The translations under genes and the position numbers were made by a program. Below are positions 24,301 through 31,827 of a stretch of DNA of 64,000 bases, piece by piece (position 1 is the first letter of the stretch; the number at the start of each line of letters is the position of its first letter). The notes beneath the pieces are model-generated. The model searched no databases and was not told the origin of the DNA. It saw only the letters and a list, made by a program, of their open reading frames with translations. The DNA comes from SMWN01 sp965221455 (GTDB lineage Bacteria > Pseudomonadota > Gammaproteobacteria > Eutrophobiales > Eutrophobiaceae): the NCBI GenBank assembly GCA_965221455.1, contig OZ244890.1, forward strand, positions 1,984,001 through 2,048,000, written 5' to 3'.

Positions 24301-27146
24301 CCAGTAACAATGCCGCGGTGACCGTGAGCCCCGCGACCCTGACCTTTAGCACAATCAACTGGAATGCCGCCCAAACCGTGACGGTGACGGGTGCTGCGGA
24401 CGCGAATGCGACCAACGAACGCGGCGTACAACTGACCCATACGGTGAGCGGCGGTGATGCGAACTATGCTGCGCTGACGCCGCCCCCCGTGACCGTGAAT
24501 GTCGCGGATAACGCTGCCAACGTGATTGTGAGCACGACCACGCTGGCGGTCAATGAAGGCGAGACCAACGAGTATACACTGCGCTTGAATACCCTGCCGA
24601 CGCACGCGGTCACGATTAGCGTGAGCAGTAATAATCCGGCGGTGACCGCAACCGCATCGCTGACCTTTACCAGGAATAACTGGAATCAGGCGCAGACGGT
24701 GACGGTGATGGGTGCCGAGGACGCGAATACGACCAGCGAAAGCGGTGTGCGACTGAGCCATGCGGTGAGCAGCAGCGATACGCGCTATGCCGCGGTGAAC
24801 CCGCCCGCCGTGACCGTGAGTGTCACGGATAACGACGCGCCGGGCGTGACCGTGAGTACGACCACGCTGGCGGTCCTTGAAGGCGAGACCGGCGAGTATA
24901 CGCTGCGCTTGAATAACCAACCGAGCCACGCGGTGACGATTAGCGTGACCAGTGACAATACTGCGGTGACCGTGACCTCACCACTGACCTTTACCACAGT
25001 CAATTGGAATGCCGCCCAAACGGTGACCGTGACGGGTGCCGAGGACACGAATACGACCAGCGAAAGCGTGCAACTGAGTCATGCGCTGAGCAGCGCTGAT
25101 ACGGGCTATGCCGGGGTGACGCCGCCCGCCGTGACCGTGCGTGTCACGGATAACGACGCGCAGAGTGCGGTCGTGAGTCCGCCCGCGCTGGTGGTCAATG
25201 AGGGCGGGACCGGCGAGTTTACGTTGAGGTTGGCGACCGAACCGCAGGCTTCGTTCCAACGAATTAGAATACTAGGCGAAAATAGCGATGCTGCCGATGC
25301 TACGACGGTGAGTCCGGCGCGACTGTTCTTTAACCCCACCAACTGGGACACGTTGCGGACGATCACGGTGACGGCTGTTGAGGATGACGATGCAGATGAT
25401 GAGACCGTGAAGCTATTAGTTGGGGAGAACGGGATTACGAGACAGCCCTTAGTCATCACCATAACAGATAACGATACGTTGGGTTTTACGCTGAGTTCGA
25501 CCTCGTTGACCGTGACTGAGGGGCGCACGGCGACCTATACCATCCGGCTGGGTAGCCGACCATCGGCGACCGTGAGCATTCTGCCGCAAACCTTCAATGC
25601 CGATGTGGCGACGGTGAGTCCGGCGACCCCGTCCAGCCTGGACTTTACCACGGACAACTGGAATATGCCGCAGACGGTGACGGTCATGGGTGTTGAGGAC
25701 ACGAATAGGAACCACGAGAGCGTGCAACTGACCCATGCGGTGCGCAGCAGCGATGAGACCTATGCGGCGCTGACCCCTCCGTCCGTGACCGTGGGTGTCA
25801 CGGATAACGATGCGCCGGGCGTGACCGTGAGTACGACCACGCTGGCGGTCAATGAAGGTGAGACCGGCGAGTATCGCTTAAGCCTGTCTACCCTGCCGAC
25901 GGCACCGGTGACGATTGCCGTGAGCAATCCCGATGACACGGCGGTGACCCTTAGTGCCACCTCACTGACCTTTACCACAGACAACTGGAACAGTGTCCAG
26001 ATGGTGACCGTGAGTGGTGTTGAGGACACGGATGCGAACGACGAGACCGTGCAACTCACGCATACAGCGACCAGTACCGACCCTGGCTATAATGGGGCTG
26101 CCGTGACGATAAGTGCGGTGGCGGTGACGGTGGATGATGATGAGACGGCGGGCGTGACCGTGAGCCCGACCACGCTGGCGGTCGGTGAAGCTGGCAGTGG
26201 CGAGTATACGCTGCGGTTGAATACCCCACCGGCCAGCGATGTCACGATTAACGTGACCAATCCCGATGCCAGTGCGGTGACCCTCAGTGCCACCTCACTG
26301 ACGTTTACTACAGACAACTGGAACAGTGTCCAGACAGTGACCGTGAGTGGTGTTGAAGACACAGATGCGGACCACGAGACCGTGCAACTCACACATACGG
26401 CGGCCAGTACAGACCCTGGCTACAATGGGGCTGCCGTGACGATAGACTCCGTCGCTGTGACCTTGAATGATAACGACGGCCCAGGCGTGACCGTGAGTAC
26501 CACGACGCTGACAGTCCATGAGCGTGGTGGGACTGGCATGTATACACTGCGCCTGAATACCCCACCGACGGAAGCGGTGACGATTAGCGTGACCCATTCC
26601 AATGCCGCTGCTGCGACGGTGAGTCCCACCTCACTGATGTTTAGCGCCACCGACTGGAATACCGCCAAAACCATCACCGTGACGGGAGTGGAAGACGCTG
26701 ATACAGACGACGAGACCGTGCAACTCACGCATACGGTGACCAGTACCGACACCAACTATCGTACCGTCACGGCGGCCACCGTAACGGTGACGGTGACGGA
26801 GATGGCGGCGGTGAGTCTTGATGTCGATGGCAGCGGTGGTGATCCTAACCAGAGTGACGGACTCTTGCTGGGCCGCTACCTGTTTGGTATTCGTGATGCG
26901 GCGGGCTTGCTTGATACGATTCCCGGGAGTCCCTCGTTCAATGCGGTCACGACGAATATTGCGGGAGCTTTCGCCAGCGGTCGTCTTGACGTGGATGGCA
27001 GCGGCGGTGATCCCAACCAGAGTGACGGACTCTTGCTGGGCCGCTACCTGTTTGGTATTCGTGACACGGTAGGCCTGCTCGATACCATTCCGGGCAATCC
27101 ATCGTTCAATGAGGTCAGGACGAATATCGAGGCACTCTTGCGGTAG
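21324..27146 (+). CDS. giant secreted adhesin-like protein 1 (TSP1-like modules, Calx-beta-like repeats, dockerin-like tail)
   Basis: A 1940-residue secreted protein of unknown function. A long N-terminal extension (1-92) precedes a signal peptide (about 93-114, GMTAVMAAVALLAG...VARA|QS). Three modules of about 213 residues follow, each starting with a thrombospondin-1-like WxxWSTGNITDKNQTRTC. Next come two Ig-like stretches (about 760-950), eight repeats of about 105 residues (about 955-1825; pattern xVxEGxTxxYTL, LTFTxxNWNxxQTVTV, VTDND) resembling Calx-beta/cadherin-type calcium-binding sandwiches, and two dockerin-like EF-hand repeats (DVDGSGGDPNQSDGLLLGRY). No membrane anchor or beta-barrel is visible. 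The start is supported by its paralogue. Base composition is GC-richer than the core genes. Confidence 0.85.
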   Translation: MLTKRPGLNAPRTTHHAPRTTITSLANADRCCFTQRNHSITERAACVAADRFSTQNNMTHSSPRRSAPNPPNKLPSFTRRGAPQGRGGRFWRGMTAVMAAVALLAGLSSPVARAQSDGWGEWSTGNITDKNQTRTCNAGAGNTCTNLYSAGTTNHGGTETRPSETFWENYLVNGPAGHTNATLFRGNDIRFVTFTRDNDDGRLNVAMVNNFTDGRVTNISTSQATPSTGTLLRVIGFNITLKSGLSRPNLTWTAIPGPGIVFYRPTSGNAVVLVDTLCTASGDLRVRSGQTTGSERTVQASSLLCNIGASGTITKQAIGALSATDDYVYDVWSAWSTGNITDKNQTRTCNAGAGNTCTNAYGGGTTNHGGTETRPSETFWENYLVNGPAGYTNATVREADGQDITGVTLVRENDGRLQLTAFNTPGSVFPRSSHITTGQATPSSGALFSGISLKSSLSRPNLTTWTAIPGPGVLFYRPSANNAAVLVDSLCTASGDLRVRSGTTSDTERTVQASSLLCNLGASASAITKQAIGALSASDDYIHDGWGEWSTGNITDKNQTRTCNARAGNTCTNAYGGGTTNHGGTETRPSHTFWNNYLLNGPAGHTNATEFSGGRDITGVTLVRGNDGRLQLTVVNSPGRVDFVNTNNHITTGQATPSSGRLFNLIDLKSGLSRPNLTTWATILGPGMVYYRPSANNAVVLVDSLCTASGDLRVRSGTTTDTEQTAQSGSPLCNLGASASAITRQAIGALSATDNYLYAAMPATLSAIQGNTSNTSANVDDVLTAGAVSHPTLTVNTRARQWQRCPTQDCNSATAISPGGTAATYTVQAADRGNWLRVRVTQGGDFNDTLFSNILQVSRRGAIGLITGTARVGSTLTAGAVTDADASPNTDVGTITWQWQTATASAGPFTAAPGTNNTATYTIASDQSQIGVWLRVMASYPNAGGGSLTSDPVGPVAGVRVSPTALNVTEGNSTGYRLVLGSRPTVAVTISVTSNNAAVTVSPATLTFSTINWNAAQTVTVTGAADANATNERGVQLTHTVSGGDANYAALTPPPVTVNVADNAANVIVSTTTLAVNEGETNEYTLRLNTLPTHAVTISVSSNNPAVTATASLTFTRNNWNQAQTVTVMGAEDANTTSESGVRLSHAVSSSDTRYAAVNPPAVTVSVTDNDAPGVTVSTTTLAVLEGETGEYTLRLNNQPSHAVTISVTSDNTAVTVTSPLTFTTVNWNAAQTVTVTGAEDTNTTSESVQLSHALSSADTGYAGVTPPAVTVRVTDNDAQSAVVSPPALVVNEGGTGEFTLRLATEPQASFQRIRILGENSDAADATTVSPARLFFNPTNWDTLRTITVTAVEDDDADDETVKLLVGENGITRQPLVITITDNDTLGFTLSSTSLTVTEGRTATYTIRLGSRPSATVSILPQTFNADVATVSPATPSSLDFTTDNWNMPQTVTVMGVEDTNRNHESVQLTHAVRSSDETYAALTPPSVTVGVTDNDAPGVTVSTTTLAVNEGETGEYRLSLSTLPTAPVTIAVSNPDDTAVTLSATSLTFTTDNWNSVQMVTVSGVEDTDANDETVQLTHTATSTDPGYNGAAVTISAVAVTVDDDETAGVTVSPTTLAVGEAGSGEYTLRLNTPPASDVTINVTNPDASAVTLSATSLTFTTDNWNSVQTVTVSGVEDTDADHETVQLTHTAASTDPGYNGAAVTIDSVAVTLNDNDGPGVTVSTTTLTVHERGGTGMYTLRLNTPPTEAVTISVTHSNAAAATVSPTSLMFSATDWNTAKTITVTGVEDADTDDETVQLTHTVTSTDTNYRTVTAATVTVTVTEMAAVSLDVDGSGGDPNQSDGLLLGRYLFGIRDAAGLLDTIPGSPSFNAVTTNIAGAFASGRLDVDGSGGDPNQSDGLLLGRYLFGIRDTVGLLDTIPGNPSFNEVRTNIEALLR
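21351..21385 (+). repeat. five tandem copies of heptamer GCACCAC inside giant gene 1
   Basis: Five perfect 7-bp units lie in codons 10-21, just after the start. Seven is not a multiple of three, so gain or loss of one unit would shift the frame. The second giant gene lacks this tract. Confidence 0.95.
21542..21587. repeat. palindromic GC-rich repeat (type P1) inside coding sequence
   Basis: CTCCCCTCCTTTACAAGGAG followed by GGGAGCCCCGCAGGGGCGGGG is a copy of the intergenic repeat seen intact at 39312-39357. Here it is translated in frame as about 15 residues (KLPSFTRRGAPQGRGG) between the N-terminal extension and the signal peptide. The paralogue has unrelated sequence here. Confidence 0.85.
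21672..23596 (+). repeat. three tandem ~640-bp modules in giant gene 1
   Basis: Units start at about 21672, 22314 and 22953. Each encodes WSTGNITDKNQTRTCNAG, then GGTETRPS, NGPAG, SGLSRPNLT or a variant, GPGxxxYRP, CTASGDLRVRSG and AIGALSA. The second and third are closest in detail. Giant gene 2 has a single such unit (about 33424-34070). Confidence 0.9.
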
Positions 27147-27338
27147 TGGCTGCATGGACAGCATAGACGCTCACTGCACAGGCTTTTCTTGCCACTTGTG
27201 CATGGCTAAACTCGGGAAAGCTGAGGCACAGGCACTAACAACCCCCTCCCCCCTGCGGGGTACTCCCCCTTGGCAGGGGGAGAGCTTTTAGGGCGGGAAA
27301 TGCTTTTACTGTCACTCAACTTTGTCGGCTAACTCACT
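27147..27338 (+). repeat. duplicated trailer segment, copy 1 (downstream of giant gene 1)
   Basis: Closely matches 37627-37816 after giant gene 2 (GGCTGCATGGACAGCATAG ... CTGTCACTCAACTTTG). It contains a GC-rich palindrome (about 27241-27290, CCCCCTGCGGGGTACTCCCC) that could fold as a terminator. Its last 35 nt recur a third time at 39280-39314. It ends at the left tip of the IS-derived array. Confidence 0.85.
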
Positions 27339-27785
27339 TGTAGTGGTCTAATAAATCCGTACCAGGTGATAGGTGATGAAATCACATACTCATGGAGGTA
27401 CGGCTCATGACAAAAGAACGAAAACACTTTACACCTGAGTTTAAACAAGATGCTGCCTTGTCTGGTAGTAGACCAGGACTACAGCATCAAAGAAGCCTGT
27501 CCAGTTGAGCAATTAAGCACGCACTATCGTCAAAGTGACGGCGATGATTGTCAGTAGCCAGCAGGGCTTATCGCAACAGTCACCTCGTCATTCCTGCGGA
27601 AGCAGGAATCCAGGTGCTGATTGCAACTCGTCTGAATTGCTTCGCTAAAGCTCTCCCCCTGCCAGGGGGGAGGGGGTTGCAGGGGGGAGGGAATGACGAC
27701 TTACAACATCACCACAAACAATACAGACATTACCGCAACCAGCTTCCAGCATTCCATGTGACCGCCTGAAAGCATCAACCCCTGC

Positions 27786-28007
27786 CGTCATTGCGAGCAA
27801 AGCGAAGCAATCCAGTGAACTTTAAAGATAAGCCAGGATACCTTGAAATATTTGAAGATATGCAAAATGCCATTGCCAGAGAAAAATAAATTAAAGCTGA
27901 CTCCCGCAAAAAGAAACCTGCCCTGATTGAAAAACACAATCCGGAATGGAACAATTTATATGAAGATATTGTTTAATCTGGATTGCTTCGCTTTGCTCGC
28001 AATGACG
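27786..28007 (+). repeat. 222-bp GIY-YIG-tail element, copy 1
   Basis: Perfect 30-bp inverted repeats (27786-27815 and 27978-28007; CGTCATTGCGAGCAAAGCGA...). Between them is the last ~50 codons of a GIY-YIG gene (YLEIFEDMQNAIARE, ALIEKHNPEWNNLYEDIV). This copy has a TAA in place of the CAG after AIAREK. Confidence 0.9.
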
Positions 28008-28191
28008 GGGGGAAACTCGTAATGACGGGGGGAAACTCGCAATGACGAGGGGAAGCTCGCAATAACGGGGAGACAGAACTTGCAATGACGGGAAAAAAAT
28101 GACGACTTACAACATCACCACAAACAATACAGACATTACCGCAACCAGCTTCCAGCATTCCATGTGACCGCCTGAAAGCATCAACCCCTGC

Positions 28192-28413
28192 CGTCATTGC
28201 GAGCAAAGCGAAGCAATCCAGTAAACTTTAAAGATAAGTCAGGATACCTTGAAATATTTGAAGATATGCAAAATGCCATTGCCAGAGAAAAACAGATTAA
28301 AGCTGGCTCCCGCAAAAAGAAACCTGCCCTGATTGAAAAACACAATCCGGAATGGAACAATTTATATGAAGATATTGTTTAATCTGGATTGCTTCGCTTT
28401 GCTCGCAATGACG
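28192..28413 (+). repeat. 222-bp GIY-YIG-tail element, copy 2 (frame intact)
   Basis: Same architecture; repeats at 28192-28221 and 28384-28413. The frame is open through the left repeat from 28197 and reads AIAREKQIKAGSRKKK, the normal family sequence. It lies 406 bp after copy 1; the extra 20 bp is one more unit of the short GGGGAAACTCGCAATGACG-type repeats. Confidence 0.9.
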
Positions 28414-28935
28414 GTGCAACGTCCCAACCAGGTTGGGTATACGTGACGTATGTCCGGGTCGGGACACGGTGTGTAGTGGTCTAATAAATCCGTACCAGGT
28501 GATAGGTGATGAAATCACATACTCATGGAGGTACGGCTCATGACAAAAGAACGAAAACACTTTACACCTGAGTTTAAACAAGATGCTGCCTTGTCTGGTA
28601 GTAGACCAGGACTACAGCATCAAAGAAGCCTGTCCAGTTGAGCAATTAAGCACGCACTATCGTCAAAGTGACGGCGATGATTGTCAGTAGCCAGCAGGGC
28701 TTATCGCAACAGTCACCTCGTCATTCCTGCGGAAGCAGGAATCCAGGTGCTGATTGCAACTCGTCTGAATTGCTTCGCTAAAGCTCTCCCCCTGCCAAGG
28801 GGGGAGTACCCCGCAGGGGGAGGGGGTTGCAGGGGGGAGGGAATGACGACTTACAACATCACCACAAACAATACAGACATTACCGCAACCAGCTTCCAGC
28901 ATTCCATGTGACCGCCTGAAAGCATCAACCCCTGC

Positions 28936-29157
28936 CGTCATTGCGAGCAAAGCGAAGCAATCCAGTAAACTTTAAAGATAAGCCAGGATACCTTGAAATA
29001 TTTGAAGATATGCAAAATGCCATTGCCAGAGAAAAATAAATTAAAGCTGACTCCCGCAAAAAGAAACCTGCCCTGATTGAAAAACACAATCCGGAATGGA
29101 ACAATTTATATGAAGATATTGTTTAATCTGGATTGCTTCGCTTCGCTCGCAATGACG
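28936..29157 (+). repeat. 222-bp GIY-YIG-tail element, copy 3
   Basis: Inverted repeats at 28936-28965 and 29128-29157 (right arm with a one-base difference, CTTCGCTCGC). The coding remnant has the TAA seen in copy 1. Confidence 0.88.
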
Positions 29158-29321
29158 GGGGGAAACTCGCAATGACGAGGGGAAGCTCGCAATAACGGGG
29201 AGACAGAACTTGCAATGACGGGAAAAAAATGACGACTTACAACATCACCACAAACAATACAGACATTACCGCAACCGGCTTCCAGCATTCCATGTGACCG
29301 CCTGAAAGCATCAACCCCTGC

Positions 29322-29543
29322 CGTCATTGCGAGCAAAGCGAAGCAATCCAGTAAACTTTAAAGATAAGCCAGGATACCTTGAAATATTTGAAGATATGCA
29401 AAATGCCATTGCCAGAGAAAAATAAATTAAAGCTGACTCCCGCAAAAAGAAACCTGCCCTGATTGAAAAACACAATCCGGAATGGAACAATTTATATGAA
29501 GATATTGTTTAATCTGGATTGCTTCGCTTTGCTCGCAATGACG
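29322..29543 (+). repeat. 222-bp GIY-YIG-tail element, copy 4
   Basis: Inverted repeats at 29322-29351 and 29514-29543; TAA-bearing remnant; 386 bp from copy 3, with the same flanking sequence, so amplified in tandem. Confidence 0.88.
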
Positions 29544-29707
29544 GGGGGAAACTCGCAATGACGAGGGGAAGCTCGCAATAACGGGGAGACAGAACTTGCA
29601 ATGACGGGAAAAAAATGACGACTTACAACATCACCACAAACAATACAGACATTACCGCAACCAGCTTCCAGCATTCCATGTGACCGCCTGAAAGCATCAA
29701 CCCCTGC

Positions 29708-29929
29708 CGTCATTGCGAGCAAAGCGAAGCAATCCAGTAAACTTTAAAGATAAGCCAGGATACCTTGAAATATTTGAAGATATGCAAAATGCCATTGCCA
29801 GAGAAAAATAAATTAAAGCTGACTCCCGCAAAAAGAAACTTGCCCTGATTGAAAAACATAACCCGAAATGGAACGATTTATATGAAGATATTGTTTAATC
29901 TGGATTGCTTCGCTTCGCTCGCAATGACG
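29708..29929 (+). repeat. 222-bp GIY-YIG-tail element, copy 5
   Basis: Inverted repeats at 29708-29737 and 29900-29929; TAA-bearing. The tail reads KLALIEKHNPKWNDLYEDIV, as in copy 7, and differs from copies 1-4. Confidence 0.88.
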
Positions 29930-30254
29930 GTGCAACGTCCCAACCAGGTTGGGTATACGTGACGTATGTCCGGGTCGGGACACGGTGGCTGTATTTAGCC
30001 CTGGTCATGGATTTGTATGCCCTGCGTATTGCCTATGAATCCAGAGCTACCCAGGGGATTGATGTATCACTCTGACCAGGGAACTCATTACACCAGCCGT
30101 GCTTTTCAGCAACTGCTTTGGCGATATCATATCAAGCAGAGTATGAGCCATCGAGGTAACTGTTGGGACAATGCCCCAATGGAACGCTGTTTTAGAAGTT
30201 TTAAATCGGCATGGATGCCGAAGACCTTCTATTCATCTTACGCACAAGCTGAAC
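29930..30254 (+). pseudogene. IS3-family OrfB fragment in U2
   Basis: Carries the C-terminal part of a DDE integrase, including MYHSDQG (second Asp) and the Glu of MERCFRSFKS. It lacks the N-terminal half. The frame breaks at AYESRATQG, where a codon-scale deletion removed bases present in U3 and U4. Its 3' end is replaced by the U3 tip. Confidence 0.8.
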
Positions 30255-30698
30255 TGTAGTGGTCTAATAAATCCGTACCAGTTGATAGGTGATGAAATCA
30301 CATACTCATGGAGGTACGGCTCATGACAAAAGAACGAAAACACTTTACACCTGAGTTTAAACAAGATGCTGCCTTGTCTGGTAGTAGACCAGGACTACAG
30401 CATCAAAGAAGCCTGTCCAGTTGAGCAATTAAGCACGCACTATCGTCAAAGTGACGGCGATGATTGTCAGTAGCCAGCAGGGCTTATCGCAAAGTCACCT
30501 CGTCATTCCTGCGGAAAGGAATCCAGGTGCTGATTGCAACTCGTCTGAATTGCTTCGCTAAAGCTCTCCCCCTGCCAAGGGGGAGGGGGTTGCAGGGGGG
30601 AGGGAATGACGACTTACAACATCACCACAAACAATACAGACATTACCGCAACCAGCTTCCAGCATTCCATGTGACCGCCTGAAAGCATCAACCCCTGC

Positions 30699-30920
30699 CG
30701 TCATTGCGAGCAAAGCGAAGCAATCCAGTAAACTTTAAAGATAAGTCAGGATACCTTGAAATATTTGAAGATATGCAAAATGCCATTGCCAGAGAAAAAT
30801 AAATTAAAGCTGACTCCCGCAAAAAGAAACCTGCCCTGATTGAAAAACACAATCCGGAATGGAACAATTTATATGAAGATATTGTTTAATCTGGATTGCT
30901 TCGCTTTGCTCGCAATGACG
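30699..30920 (+). repeat. 222-bp GIY-YIG-tail element, copy 6
   Basis: Perfect 30-bp inverted repeats at 30699-30728 and 30891-30920; TAA-bearing remnant; only copy in U3. Confidence 0.88.
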
Positions 30921-31336
30921 GTGCAACGTCCCAACCAGGTTGGGTATACGTGACGTATGTCCGGGTCGGGACACGGTGGCTGTATTTAGCCCTGGTCATG
31001 GATTTGTATGCCCTGCGTATTGCCTATGAATCCAGGGGTAAACCAAAAGGAGTGATGTATCACTCCGACCAGGGTTGCCATTACACCAGTAAGGCATTTC
31101 AACAACAGCTTTGGCGTTATCAAATTAAGCAGAGTATGAGTCGTCGCGGTAACTGTTGGGATAATGCCCCGATGGAACGCTGCTTTAGGAGCTTTAAATC
31201 TGAATGGATGCCGAAGACTTTTTATACATCTTATGAACAAGCTGAAAAAGATATTATGCAATACATCAAACACTACAACGGCTATCGGGGGCATAGTTAT
31301 ATTAATTATCTAACGCCTGTTGAAGCTGAGAAATAA
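30921..31336 (+). pseudogene. IS3-family OrfB remnant in U3
   Basis: Reads RVGTRWLYLALVMDLYALRI, then AYESRGKPKGVMYHSDQGCH, and ends NYLTPVEAEK. The usual 25-30 residues between VMDLY and the AYESRG segment are missing, so the integrase core is deleted internally. The N-terminal half is replaced by the nested repeats. Not expected to be active. Confidence 0.85.
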
Positions 31337-31385
31337 ATTGCATAAAAAAACTTATCGAGGTGTACGGATATACTGGACCACTACT

Positions 31386-31827
31386 AACGACTTCCTTAAC
31401 TTTACCACCCACTCATTCCCCTCCCCGAAGGGATGGAGTGTTTGCTTTAAGCCTGGGCACATGCGTCATCACGATGCAACAGCGTACAGTTTCGCGGGCA
31501 TCATCAGGATGATTCTGCCTGGTCAACAGCACCGAAGCAGAGGCGTTCTTGACGTTCACGAAGACTGACGGTTTGCAGCACTCAATCGGTTGCACGAAAA
31601 ACCGGCGGATCCGGCGGATGGGTGAATCAAATACAACAGCATACGCCTCACACAAAGGGCCGGGATTATTCACGACCGGTACAGTACATGATCAATTACA
31701 ACAAAGAAGTGCGATTTGTGGTGTAGTTCACGATATTGTGTATTTAATACTTTGCCTGGCAATGCTACATTGATGGAATAGATAAGCATGAAGGCAATCC
31801 AGATGACTGACAGGGAGCACTTGACAT
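31386..31827 (+). repeat. duplicated leader segment, copy 2 (upstream of giant gene 2)
   Basis: Near-identical to 20905-21323. Differences include a 9-bp duplication (GGATCCGGC near 31609) and small insertions near the 3' end. The last part has a better SD (GGGAG, 31813-31817) before ATG 31828, supporting the start chosen for both giant genes. Confidence 0.8.

Larger units (their letters stand above)
27339..28471 (+). mobile_element. IS3-derived composite unit U1
   Basis: Starts with the IS left tip TGTAGTGGTCTAATAAATCC. An OrfA start at 27407 (MTKERKHFTPEFKQDAA) is frameshifted after 17 codons; the correct frame continues LVVDQDYSIKEACPVEQLS, then breaks off. Nested inside are a CGTCATTCCTGCGGAAG palindrome (27586), a GC-rich palindrome (about 27650-27690) and two 222-bp GIY-YIG elements. 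A short OrfB piece (28414-28471) is cut by the next left tip. No right end remains. Confidence 0.85.
28472..30254 (+). mobile_element. IS3-derived composite unit U2
   Basis: Same left tip, frameshifted OrfA and nested palindromes as U1, followed by three 222-bp elements at 386-bp spacing. An OrfB fragment (29930-30254) then reads MYHSDQGTHYTSRAFQQLLW and CWDNAPMERCFRSFKSAWMP. It is cut inside AQAE by the left tip of U3, so U3 either inserted into or recombined with U2. Confidence 0.85.
30255..31385 (+). mobile_element. IS3-derived composite unit U3 with both ends
   Basis: 1131 bp from left tip TGTAGTGGTC (30255) to right tip GGACCACTACT (31385). Contents in order: frameshifted OrfA (ATG 30323), broken CGTCATTCC palindrome, GC-rich palindrome, one 222-bp element, OrfB remnant. 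No matching target duplication is seen around the whole 27339-31385 array (ACT versus AAC), which fits later recombination. Confidence 0.85.

Noticed and set aside
24105..24929. Long minus-strand frames within giant gene 1 (also 35446-36219 in gene 2)
   Set aside because: They mirror the repeated, GC-rich coding sequence, are Arg/His-rich in translation and lack start signals; shadows of the plus-strand gene.
28000..28100. Short direct repeats (GGGGAAACTCGCAATGACG type) resembling a CRISPR array
   Set aside because: Units are about 20 bp, degenerate and directly abutting without unique spacers; no cas genes nearby. They are derivatives of the 30-bp palindrome arm.
28197..28382. Small standalone GIY-YIG gene
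   Set aside because: Only the C-terminal third of the family is present, without the GIY and YIG motifs, and the frame begins inside the inverted repeat; listed as a repeat-borne remnant.
30921..31336. Active IS3 transposase
   Set aside because: The N-terminal half is missing, the core has an internal deletion, and OrfA is frameshifted.
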